From assembly GCA_030696525.1 (NCBI GenBank), contig JAUYSB010000054.1, positions 1 to 41,325 of the forward strand: DNA of 41,325 nt, read 5' to 3'. The translations under genes and the position numbers were made by a program. Of the stretch, positions 33,196-41,325 are shown one piece after another. Positions within the stretch are counted from its first letter, which is position 1, and each line of letters starts with the position of its first letter. The notes below the pieces were generated by a model, which saw nothing but the letters and a program-made list of their open reading frames with translations, was not told the DNA's origin and did not search any database. Source of the stretch: Hydrogenophaga sp. Lineage in GTDB: Bacteria; Pseudomonadota; Gammaproteobacteria; Burkholderiales; Burkholderiaceae_C.

Positions 33196-34296
33196 GTGGC
33201 CAGAATCAAGTTTGAAGCCGTTGGCAAACAATATCCCAATGGCTTCACCGCCCTCGAAAACCTCAACCTGGAGATTGCCGACAAGGAGTTCCTGGTGCTG
33301 CTCGGGCCTTCGGGCTGCGGCAAGTCCACCACACTCAACATGATCGCCGGCCTGGAAGACGTCACCGACGGCAACCTCCTTTTCGACGACGCGGTCATGA
33401 ACACCGTGCCTTCGCACAAGCGCGACGTTGCCATGGTGTTCCAGAGCTACGCGCTGTACCCGCACAAGTCGGTCTACGAGAACATCGCCTTTGGCTTGCG
33501 CATGCGCAAATACCCCAAGGACGAGATCGACCGGCGCGTGCGCGACGCTGCGCGCCGACTGGAGATCGTCCCCTTGCTCGACCGCCGTCCCGACCAGCTC
33601 TCTGGCGGCCAGCGCCAGCGCGTGGCGCTGGGGCGCGCCATGGTGCGCCAGCCCCAGGTGTTCCTGATGGACGAGCCGCTGTCCAACCTGGACGCGGCGC
33701 TGCGCATCTCGATGCGGGCCGAAATCAAGCAGCTGCACCAGGCCATGCAGACCACCTTCGTCTACGTGACGCACGACCAGGCCGAGGCCCTGACCCTGGC
33801 CGACCGCATCGTTGTGATGAAGGGCGGTGTGGTGCAGCAGATCGGTGTGCCCGACGAAATCTACGAGCGCCCGCGCAACATGTTCGTGGCCTCATTCCTG
33901 GGCAACCCGCCCATCAACTACCTGGAGGGTCACTTGCGTGGGCAGGGCGGCGCCATGGTGTTTGAACGGGGTGATTTGCGGGTGACGTTGCCGGCAGACA
34001 TCACGGCCAAGCTGGGCGCAGCCGATGGGCGCGAGGTGGTGTTGGGCCTGCGCGCCGAAGACGTGGTCGAGAGCGCTGCGCCCGAACCCGGTGCCAGCCT
34101 CAGTGGACGCGTGTTGTCGGTGTTGCCGGTGGGCTCCGACCAGTTTTTGGAGATGGAGGTGGAGGGCCGCAAGCTCTTCCTGCGCCTGGGCAAGGAATGC
34201 CGTTACCGCGAAGGCGACAACGCCACTCTGGCCATCAACCTCAACCGCATCCACCTGTTCGACCAGCAGAGCACCCAGAGCCTGCTGTGGTCATGA
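33196..34296 (+). CDS. CUT1-type ABC transporter ATPase (UgpC/MalK-like)
   Basis: This 366-residue ATPase starts at GTG 33196 with AGGAG upstream. It has Walker A GPSGCGKST (37-45), Q-loop FQSYALYPHKSV, signature LSGGQRQRVALGRAM (from 135), Walker B VFLMDEPLSNLD (from 155) and H-loop VTHDQAEALTLADR. A C-terminal TOBE-type regulatory domain (about 240-366) includes GLRAEDV and SDQFLEMEVEG. It energises the two permeases upstream and completes an SBP-permease-permease-ATPase importer. Confidence 0.93.
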   Translation: MARIKFEAVGKQYPNGFTALENLNLEIADKEFLVLLGPSGCGKSTTLNMIAGLEDVTDGNLLFDDAVMNTVPSHKRDVAMVFQSYALYPHKSVYENIAFGLRMRKYPKDEIDRRVRDAARRLEIVPLLDRRPDQLSGGQRQRVALGRAMVRQPQVFLMDEPLSNLDAALRISMRAEIKQLHQAMQTTFVYVTHDQAEALTLADRIVVMKGGVVQQIGVPDEIYERPRNMFVASFLGNPPINYLEGHLRGQGGAMVFERGDLRVTLPADITAKLGAADGREVVLGLRAEDVVESAAPEPGASLSGRVLSVLPVGSDQFLEMEVEGRKLFLRLGKECRYREGDNATLAINLNRIHLFDQQSTQSLLWS

Positions 34297-34308
34297 AGTG
34301 AGCGGACC

Positions 34309-35180
34309 TTGAAGCCCGCTGCTTTCACCTACCACCGGCCGGCTTCGCTGGACGAAGCCTTGGCCCTGCTGGCCGATCTGGGCCCGGAGGCCAAGGCGCT
34401 GGCGGGCGGTCAGAGCCTGGCGCCCATGCTCAACATGCGCCTGGCCAGCCCGGCCCATCTGGTGGACCTGAACGATCTCACCGAATTTGGCCGCATCCGC
34501 GATGACGGCCACGGCCTGGAAGTGGGGGCCCTGGTGCGGCACCACCAACTGGCCACATCGGCGCAGGTGCGGGCGCGCTGTCCGCTGCTGGCCTTGTTGG
34601 CACAGACCATAGGCCACTACGCCATCCGCCAGCGCGGCACGCTGGGCGGCAGCCTGGCACATGCCGACCCGGCCGCGCAGCTGGTGCTGGCCGCGATCAC
34701 GCTGGATGCCCGCCTCACCCTGGTGCGACGCGGCGGCCGGCGGGTGCTGGCCGCGCGCGATTTCTTCCAGTCGGCCATGACCACCGCCCTGGCGCCTGAC
34801 GAGTTGCTGCTGTCGGTGCGTTTTCCCTGCGCCGCGCAGAACGAAGCGGCCGCCCTGCGCCTTTTCAACCGCCGCCATGGGGATTTCGCCCTGGTGTCGG
34901 TGGCCACCACCGTGACGCTGGACGGTGGCCAGGTGAGCCGCCTGCGCCTGGGTGTGGGCGGCGTGGCACCCGTGCCGCTGAGGCTGGACGAACTCACGTC
35001 GGCCTTCGAGCAGCAGCGCCCGGATGCCGCCTGGGTGTTGGCCTTGGCCGAGGCTGTGGCGGCGGCCGTGCAACCCGAGGACGACCCCCGCGTGCCGGCC
35101 GCCTACCGGCGCGAACTGACCCGCACCCTGACCGAGCGGGCGGTGTCGGACGCGCTGGACAAAATGGAGACCCAAGCCGC

Positions 35181-35184
<4 letters not shown>
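34309..35184 (+). CDS. FAD-binding (medium) subunit of a xanthine-dehydrogenase-family molybdenum hydroxylase
   Basis: This is a 291-residue CoxM-like subunit that carries FAD and passes electrons from the iron-sulfur subunit to an acceptor. FAD motifs are AGGQSLAPMLNMRLA (about 33-47) and the TIGHYAIRQRGTLGGSLAHA segment (about 101-120), followed by the C-terminal CO-dehydrogenase flavoprotein domain. Translation appears to start at TTG 34309, which gives the family-typical MKPAAFTYHRPASLDEALAL; no ATG is available nearby. The stop overlaps the ATG of the iron-sulfur subunit gene, giving the M-S-L gene order. Confidence 0.89.
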
Positions 35185-35661
<477 letters not shown>

Positions 35662-35672
<11 letters not shown>

Positions 35673-38046
35673 CGCCTTCGTACACATCGGTGCGGCCCAT
35701 CCCCGCAAGGAAGATGCGCGGCTGTTGACCGGCCGTGGCCGCTACATCGACGACATCGAGGTGCCCGGCGCGCTGCACGCCTGTTTCGTGCGGTCGCCCC
35801 ACGCCCATGCGCGGGTTGATCGCATCGACACCGCCGCCGCCTTGGCCATGCCCGGCGTGGTCGCCGTCTACACCGGCGCCGACCTGGCACCCTGGGCCAC
35901 GCGCCACCGCATGGCCCCGCCCATAGACGGTCTGCGGGCCATGGAAATGGACGTCTTGCCCACAAGCAAGGTGCGCTTCCAGGGCGACCCGGTGGCCTGT
36001 GTCATCGCCAGCAACCGCTACCTGGCCGAAGACGCCGCCGAAGCGGTGGTGGTGGACTACGAGGTGTTGCCTGCCGTCACCTCCATGCACGACGCGCTTG
36101 GGGCGAACGCCCCGCGCGTGGACGACGACCTGCCCGACAACTTGCTGTCCCACCAGCACGCGGTGCTGGGTGACGTGCCGGGAGCGTTTGCGGCCGCCCA
36201 CCGCGTGGTGAGCGCCCGTTTTTCGCAGCACCGCCAAACCCATTTGCCGATCGAGACCCGGGGCTGTATTGCCCACTGGGACGCGGGCCGGCGTCACCTC
36301 GACTTTCAGGTGGGCACCCAGGTGCCTCACCCCTACCGCACCACGCTCGCGGCGCGCCTGCGTCTGAGCGAGTCCCAGGTCACGGTGCGCTCGCCCGACG
36401 TGGGCGGCGGCTTCGGCCAGAAGATCGCGCTGTACCGCGAGGAGCTGTGTGTGGCCATCGCGTCCATGCGACTGGAGCGGCCGGTGCGCTGGCGCGAGGA
36501 CCGCATGGAGAACCTCATGGCCTCGTCGCAGGCGAGGGAGGACTTTTGCGAGACCCGCGTTGCGGTGGATGCCCAAGGGCGGGTGCTGGCGCTGGAGCTC
36601 AGCATCCTGGAGGATTTTGGCGCCTACAGCTTCTACCCCGGCAACTACCTGGCGCGGGTGGTGGCCATGATCGTCACCGGCCCCTACCGCATCGCCAACT
36701 ACGCCTACGACGTCAAGGTGGTGCTGTCCAACAAGGTGGGCAACGGGCCCATGCGCGCGCCCATGTCGGTCACCAGCTGGGTGATGGATGGCACGCTGGA
36801 CGCGGTGGCACGCGAGTTGTCGCTGGACCCGGTGGCGGTGCGCCGCATCAACATGCTGCGGCCCGACGAGCTGCCCTACACCATGGCCACCGGCGAAGTG
36901 CTGGCCGACGTGACGCCAACCGCCACCATGGACGCCGTGCTGGCCGCCATCGACTACCCGGCGCTGCGCGAACGCCAGGCGCTCGCACGGGCGCAGGGCC
37001 GCTGCCTGGGCATCGGTCTGTGCAACGTGGTCGAGTCCACCACCTACGGCTCGAAGTTCTACAAGTCGGCGGGCATTGCCGGCTCGGGCCACGAGGCTGC
37101 GTGGCTGCGCATCGAGCCCTCGGGCGTGGTCAACGCCTCGGTGGGGCTGGGTGCCACGGGACAGGGCTACGAGACCTCGCTGGCCAACGCGGTGGCCGAG
37201 GGCCTGGGCGTGGCGCCCAGCCTGGTGGCCCTGCACCTGGGCCACACCGATGTGGCGCCCTATGGCATGGGCAGCCGGGGCGCGCGCGGCGGCACCGCCG
37301 GGGGCGGCACCCTGTACCTGTGCGCCCAGCAGGCTCGCGCGGCGGTGCTGGCCATCGCGGCCCACGTGCTCCGGCTGCCAGACGCCACCGGCCTGCGCCT
37401 GTGGGATGCCCGCGTCCAGCGGCAACTGGATGGGGCCTGGACCGACACCGCGCTGGCCCTGACCGACATCGCGCGTGTGGCCTACCTCGACCCGCTGGCC
37501 CTGCCGCCTGGCATGAGCCCCGGCCTGGAGTTCCACCTGACCTACGAACCGCCGCCCATGACCTATTCCAACGCCACCCACGCCTGTGTGGTGGAGGTGG
37601 ACCCTGTGACCGGCGCGTTGCACATCGAACGTTATGTGGCGGCCGAGGACTGCGGCACCGTGCTCAGCCCGGTGGTGGTGGAAGGCCAGCAGCATGGCGC
37701 CATCGCCATGGGTTTGTCGGGCAGCCTCATGGAGCACGTCGACTACGACCCGGCCACCGGCCAGAACCTGTCGGGCTCGCTGGCCGATTACCTGGTGGCG
37801 ACCGCCCACGAAATCCCGTCCATCGAACTCATCCCCATGCACACGCCCAACCGCGCCACACCGGCCGGCATCAAGGGCATGGCCGAAGGGGGCGTGATGG
37901 GTGCCATCGGCGCCCTCAGCAACGCGGTGGGTGACGCGCTGAGCCACCTGGGCGTGGTGGTAGACCGCCAGCCCCTGACCCCCATCTACCTGCGCGGCCT
38001 GGTCCGCCAGGCTTCCTCTTCCAACGTTTCACCCGCACGCACATGA
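35662..38046 (+). CDS. Molybdopterin-binding (large) subunit of the molybdenum hydroxylase, non-CO type
   Basis: This 794-residue catalytic subunit binds the molybdenum cofactor and hydroxylates a carbon next to nitrogen or in an aldehyde. Features include the N-terminal RKEDARLLTGRGRYIDDIEV, the Mo-site glutamine loop GGGFGQK (248-254), and the catalytic glutamate E742 in KGMAEGGVMGA. The CO-dehydrogenase loop AYxCSFR is absent: the corresponding segment reads GPMRAPMSVTSW around residues 363-374, which also departs from the YRGAGR loop of many relatives. It is therefore not a CO dehydrogenase. GGAGG lies 6 nt before ATG 35662. No cofactor-maturation gene (XdhC/CoxD-type) is in the window, so it must be served from elsewhere. 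Substrate unknown. Confidence 0.9.
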
Positions 38047-38927
38047 CAAGCGCTTCCTCTCTGCCCCGCGTGGGCTTCATCGGCCTGGGCATCATGGGCC
38101 AGAGCATGGCCGGCCACCTGCTGGCGCAGGGTCACCCACTCACCGTCTACAACCGCAGCCGCGAGAAGGCCGCCGGCCTGATCGGCAGGGGCGCGCGCTG
38201 GGCCGACACGCCCGGCGCCGTGGCGGCCCAGTCCGATGTGGTGATCACCATGCTGGGCTACCCCAGCGACGTCGAGCAGGTCTGGCTCGGCGCCGATGGT
38301 GTGGTGGCGAATGCGCGTCAGGCCCTGCTGATCGACATGACCACGTCCAGCCCGGCGCTGGCGCAGCGCCTGGCCGCCGAGGCGGCAAAGGCCGGGCACA
38401 TGGCGCTGGACGCGCCGGTGTCGGGCGGCGACGTGGGTGCGCGCGAGGCCAAGCTGTCCATCATGGTGGGCGGCAACGCGGCCGCCTTTGCCACCGCCTT
38501 GCCAGTGCTGCAGCGCATGGGGACCAACATCGTGCACATGGGTGAGGCCGGCGCCGGGCAGCACACCAAGATGAGCAACCAGATCGTGATCGCCTCGACC
38601 ATCATGGGCGTGTGCGAAGGCCTGGCCTATGCGCGTGCGGCCGGCCTCGATGAGACCGTGTTGCTGCAGGCCATCGGCGGTGGGGCGGCCGGCGGCTTCC
38701 AGCTCAACGTGCTGGGCCCGCGCATCGTCAAGGGCGACTTCGCGCCCGGCTTCTTCATCGAGCACTTCCTCAAGGACCTGGGCATCGCATTGACCGAGGC
38801 CGACCGGATGCAGCTGGACCTGCCGGGTGCCCGCCTGGCCCGCCAGCTCTACACCGAACTGGCGGGCGGTGGCAAGGGTCGCCTGGGCACGCAGGCCCTG
38901 TTCCAGCACTACATGACGGGAGCCTGA
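38043..38927 (+). CDS. 3-Hydroxyisobutyrate dehydrogenase-family (beta-hydroxyacid) dehydrogenase
   Basis: This is a 294-residue NAD(P)-dependent dehydrogenase of the HIBADH/tartronate-semialdehyde reductase family. It has GFIGLGIMGQSMAGHLL (11-27), the substrate motif DAPVSGGDVGAREAKLSIMV (from 123) and catalytic lysine K176 (GQHTKMSNQ). It interconverts a beta-hydroxy acid and the matching semialdehyde. The start overlaps the large-subunit stop (ATGA), placing it in the hydroxylase operon. Annotation as glyoxylate/succinic semialdehyde reductase or 2-hydroxy-3-oxopropionate reductase would be equally compatible. Confidence 0.9.
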   Translation: MTSASSLPRVGFIGLGIMGQSMAGHLLAQGHPLTVYNRSREKAAGLIGRGARWADTPGAVAAQSDVVITMLGYPSDVEQVWLGADGVVANARQALLIDMTTSSPALAQRLAAEAAKAGHMALDAPVSGGDVGAREAKLSIMVGGNAAAFATALPVLQRMGTNIVHMGEAGAGQHTKMSNQIVIASTIMGVCEGLAYARAAGLDETVLLQAIGGGAAGGFQLNVLGPRIVKGDFAPGFFIEHFLKDLGIALTEADRMQLDLPGARLARQLYTELAGGGKGRLGTQALFQHYMTGA

Positions 38928-38929
38928 GC

Positions 38930-39562
38930 ATGGGCATGGAATTCACCGGCGAGTACCTGCTTCCCGTGGCGCGCCAGCGCGTGTGGGACGCATTGAACGA
39001 CCCCGCCGTGCTCCAGGCCAGCATCGCGGGCTGCCAGCAGCTCGACAAGCTGTCGGACACCGAGTTCAGTGCGGTTGTCACCAGCAAGGTGGGGCCCATG
39101 GCCGTGACCTTCCGGGGCGCGGTCGAGCTCACGGAGCTGGACCCGCCCAACGGCTACCTGCTCACTGGCCGGGGCCAGGGTGGGGCGGCCGGTTTTGCCC
39201 GCATGAGTGCGCGCGTCATGCTCAGTGACGTCGAGGGTGGGCAGACGCTGTTGCACTACAGCGCGCAGGCCGAGATCGGCGGCAAGCTGGCCAGCGTGGG
39301 CAGCCGGTTGATACAGACGGTGGCCAAAAAGAACGCCGATGATTTTTTTGCGGCCTTTGCCCGTCAGCTCAGCGGTGAGGCCGCTGCGCTGACGTCCGCG
39401 CCGGAGCGGCTGGCCCCGGCAGCCGTGGCCGCGCCCCTTGCACCCCAGGCCGTGGTGGCCGGCGGCGGTGGCCTGGGCGCGCCGGTGCCCGCCTGGTTGG
39501 TGGTTTTTGGAAGCGCCCTGGGCGCTGCGCTTGGTTACTGCATGGCCTTGCTGGCCCGTTGA
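38930..39562 (+). CDS. CoxG-like SRPBCC protein with C-terminal membrane anchor
   Basis: This 210-residue protein has an N-terminal CO-dehydrogenase subunit G/SRPBCC domain (about 1-150), starting MGMEFTGEYLLPVARQRVWD and including AVTFRGAVEL and ALEG-type core residues. A short Ala/Pro-rich linker (about 155-185) and a single C-terminal helix (WLVVFGSALGAALGYCMALL) would tether it to the membrane. In carboxydotrophs CoxG anchors the soluble CO dehydrogenase to the inner membrane. Here it may do the same for this hydroxylase, although its genes encode no CO-type active site. It starts 2 bp after the upstream stop. Confidence 0.88.
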   Translation: MGMEFTGEYLLPVARQRVWDALNDPAVLQASIAGCQQLDKLSDTEFSAVVTSKVGPMAVTFRGAVELTELDPPNGYLLTGRGQGGAAGFARMSARVMLSDVEGGQTLLHYSAQAEIGGKLASVGSRLIQTVAKKNADDFFAAFARQLSGEAAALTSAPERLAPAAVAAPLAPQAVVAGGGGLGAPVPAWLVVFGSALGAALGYCMALLAR

Positions 39563-39567
39563 ACACC

Positions 39568-40773
39568 ATGAACCTCATAGACAGCATCGTGACCCAGGCC
39601 GCCGGCATCGCCGCCGTGCGACGCGAGATCCACGCCCACCCCGAGCTGTGTTTCCAGGAAGTGCGCACCGCCGACCTGGTGGCCGCCAAGCTCACCGAAT
39701 GGGGCATTCCCATCCACCGGGGCCTGGGGCAAACCGGTGTGGTGGGCATCGTCAAGGGGCGCGATGGTGGCGCCTGTGGCCGCGCCGTGGGCCTGCGCGC
39801 CGACATGGATGCGCTCCCTCTGCAGGAGCTCAACCGCTTTCCCCATGCCAGTCAACACGCGGGCAAGATGCACGCCTGTGGCCACGACGGCCACACCGCC
39901 ATGTTGCTGGCTGCGGCCCAGCACTTTGCCAAACACCGGAATTTCGATGGCACCGTGTACCTGATCTTCCAGCCGGCCGAAGAAGACGGCGGCGGCGCCC
40001 GCGAGATGATCAGAGAAGGCCTGTTCGAGTTGTTCCCCATGCAGGCCGTGTTCGGCATGCACAACTGGCCGGGTGCGCCCGTGGGCACGTTTGCTGTCAG
40101 CCCCGGCCCGGTGATGGCATCGAGCAACGATTTCAAGATCACCATTCGCGGCAAGGGCAGCCACGCCGCCCTGCCGCATAACGGCATCGACCCGGTGCCG
40201 GTGGCCTGCCAGATGGTGCAGGCCTTCCAGACCATCATCAGCCGCAACAAGAAGCCGGTGGACGCGGGTGTGATTTCGGTCACCATGATCCACGCTGGCG
40301 AGGCCACCAACGTGGTGCCCGACTCGTGCGAGCTGCAGGGCACGGTGCGCACCTTCACGCTGGACGTGCTGGACCTGATCGAAAAGCGCATGGAAGAGAT
40401 CGCCCGCCACACCTGCGCGGCCTTTGGCGCGACCTGCGAATTCGAGTTCCGCCGCAAGTACCCGCCAACAATCAACGCTGAGCGCGAGGCCGATCTTGCG
40501 CGCACCGTGATGACGGAAATTGTCGGTTCAGAGCGGGTGCTGCTGCAGCAGCCTGCGATGGCTGCCGAGGACTTCGCCTACATGCTGCAGGCCAAACCCG
40601 GCGCCTATGTCTGGATTTCCAACGGCGACGGCGCTCACCGCGACATGGGCCACGGCGAAGGCCCTTGCACGCTGCACAACCCCAGCTACGATTTCAACGA
40701 TGACCTGATCCCCCTGGGGGCATCCTATTGGGTGAAGCTGGCCATCCGGGCGCTTGAATCCATCGCTGCCTAA
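39568..40773 (+). CDS. M20-family amidohydrolase (hippurate hydrolase/N-acyl amino acid hydrolase-like)
   Basis: This is a 401-residue M20D-type metal-dependent amidohydrolase. Metal-site residues are C104, H106 and H109 (MHACGHDGHTAML) and E138/E139 (FQPAEEDGGG); RREIHAHPELCFQE at the N-terminus and the dimerisation-domain GKGSHAALPHNGIDPV are also typical. It splits amide bonds of N-acyl amino acids or similar amides. ATG 39568 gives the family start; a TTG at 39559 overlapping the CoxG stop is possible. It is the last gene before a terminator. Its ligand may be the amide that enters through the CUT1-like importer, but that is inference. Confidence 0.91.
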   Translation: MNLIDSIVTQAAGIAAVRREIHAHPELCFQEVRTADLVAAKLTEWGIPIHRGLGQTGVVGIVKGRDGGACGRAVGLRADMDALPLQELNRFPHASQHAGKMHACGHDGHTAMLLAAAQHFAKHRNFDGTVYLIFQPAEEDGGGAREMIREGLFELFPMQAVFGMHNWPGAPVGTFAVSPGPVMASSNDFKITIRGKGSHAALPHNGIDPVPVACQMVQAFQTIISRNKKPVDAGVISVTMIHAGEATNVVPDSCELQGTVRTFTLDVLDLIEKRMEEIARHTCAAFGATCEFEFRRKYPPTINAEREADLARTVMTEIVGSERVLLQQPAMAAEDFAYMLQAKPGAYVWISNGDGAHRDMGHGEGPCTLHNPSYDFNDDLIPLGASYWVKLAIRALESIAA

Positions 40774-40777
40774 ATGG

Positions 40778-40802
40778 AAAGCCGACCCAGTGCCGGCTTT
40801 TT
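40778..40802 (+). terminator. Intrinsic terminator after the region 4 operon
   Basis: Stem AAAGCCG / CGGCTTT with a 9-nt loop, followed by T residues (TTTTT to 40802, then ATT), 4 bp after the amidohydrolase stop. This is the only classical T-tailed terminator I find in the window. Confidence 0.8.
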
Positions 40803-40825
40803 ATTCTTGTTAACCGCTTTTGATC

Positions 40826-41325
40826 ATGACCTTCTTCTTTTCGCCTGCCGTAGCACTGATGAACCGACTGCGTTTCAGTTGGAAGTTTGCGGTATCTGGT
40901 GCAGCGGTGTTCAGCTTTCTTCTGTACATGGGCTTCACCCAGTGGTACGTGTTGCACGAGCGAGTGAAACATTTGAGGGCCGAGCGCGCTGCGGTTGACC
41001 TTATGGCCTATCTGGTCGACTGGAACAAGGTCTTGATCGACAGCCGCAGAATTGTGATCACTGCCAAACCGGGCGATGAAGCGGTCCGTCAACAGTTTGC
41101 ACGGCAGGCTGGCGTGGTGGAAAAAAAGTTGGTTGAAATCGAAGCCGAGGTCGCCCGTCTCAAACCGCAATTCGACATGGAAAAAGAGGCCCAGGGTCTG
41201 CGCGAGGGCTGGACGAAGCTCAAGAAGACGGTAGACGAATTACCGTTAGGCCCGGAGTTCTCGCAGAAGGCCTTTGCTGCTCACGCGCCTGAATACGGGC
41301 GGCTGTATGCCTTCATGCGCGACAT
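40826..41325 (+). CDS. N-terminal part of a probable methyl-accepting chemotaxis protein (runs off the right edge)
   Basis: From ATG 40826 the frame is open to the end of the window (166 residues so far). The protein starts MTFFFSPAVALMNRLRFSWK, then has a membrane helix (FAVSGAAVFSFLLYMGFTQW, about 20-40) and a long helical, charged periplasmic region (ERVKHLRAERAAVDLMAYLV.., KKLVEIEAEVARLKPQFDME). This matches the start of chemoreceptors or histidine kinases with a four-helix-bundle sensor. The signalling domain, which would decide between them, lies outside. It follows a terminator by 23 bp and is a separate unit from the catabolic operon. No strong ribosome site is visible, and the internal ATG at codon 12 (MNRLRFSWKF) is also possible. 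Confidence 0.6.
   Translation, partial: MTFFFSPAVALMNRLRFSWKFAVSGAAVFSFLLYMGFTQWYVLHERVKHLRAERAAVDLMAYLVDWNKVLIDSRRIVITAKPGDEAVRQQFARQAGVVEKKLVEIEAEVARLKPQFDMEKEAQGLREGWTKLKKTVDELPLGPEFSQKAFAAHAPEYGRLYAFMRD

Overview
The window looks like chromosome of a GC-rich betaproteobacterium, most likely Comamonadaceae (Hydrogenophaga/Variovorax/Acidovorax-like). This is inferred from the high GC, the tightly overlapping operons, the abundant Dpp-type ABC importers and the protein style; no rRNA or other taxonomic marker is present. It is a dense catabolic region preceded by a worn-down mobile-element patch.

Region 1 (1-2280) is an accessory patch. It holds the tail of an unknown gene, an IS3-type orfA start fused to the tail of an XRE antitoxin, an intact higB-higA toxin-antitoxin pair with its own promoter and operator, an internally deleted ISKra4-like element with inverted ends, and a scrap of IS3 orfB. 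A ~30-bp sequence occurs as direct copies on both sides of the higBA segment, and a third copy lies inverted at the far end of the ISKra4 remnant.

Region 2 (2279-16287): an MlrC-type M81 metallopeptidase and a LysR regulator are on the minus strand. Divergent from them is a long plus-strand run: aldehyde dehydrogenase, a complete dipeptide-type ABC importer (SBP-B-C-D-F), a class II aldolase-fold protein, an N-acyl-D-amino-acid deacylase, a D-serine dehydratase/D-threonine aldolase-like PLP enzyme and an ornithine cyclodeaminase/ketimine reductase-like enzyme.

Region 3 (16384-28527) is a second version of the same idea: another peptide-type ABC importer in a different gene order (SBP-D-F-B-C), two D-2-hydroxyacid dehydrogenases, an uncharacterised barrel-like protein, an SDR, a second D-threonine-aldolase-family enzyme and a second N-acyl-D-amino-acid deacylase. 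Together regions 2 and 3 read as two tandem import-and-degrade modules for peptides or N-acyl compounds that contain D-amino acids, possibly beta-hydroxylated ones. The substrate is inference.

Region 4 (28543-40773): a TetR regulator faces a NIPSNAP protein, followed by a sugar-type (CUT1-like) ABC importer with a Tat-exported binding protein, a three-subunit molybdenum hydroxylase (coxMSL-like, but not a CO dehydrogenase), a 3-hydroxyisobutyrate-dehydrogenase-like enzyme, a membrane-anchored CoxG-like protein and an M20 amidohydrolase. Two matching palindromes (TCGTCA-N2-TGACGA) mark a probable TetR regulon. The run ends at a terminator (40778-40802), and the start of a probable chemoreceptor gene runs off the right edge.

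Regulatory signals worth noting are the paired GGCAT(T)CGC direct repeats at 21-bp phasing in the two promoter regions next to the LysR gene, and perfect 9-10 bp GC hairpins directly downstream of all three binding-protein genes.
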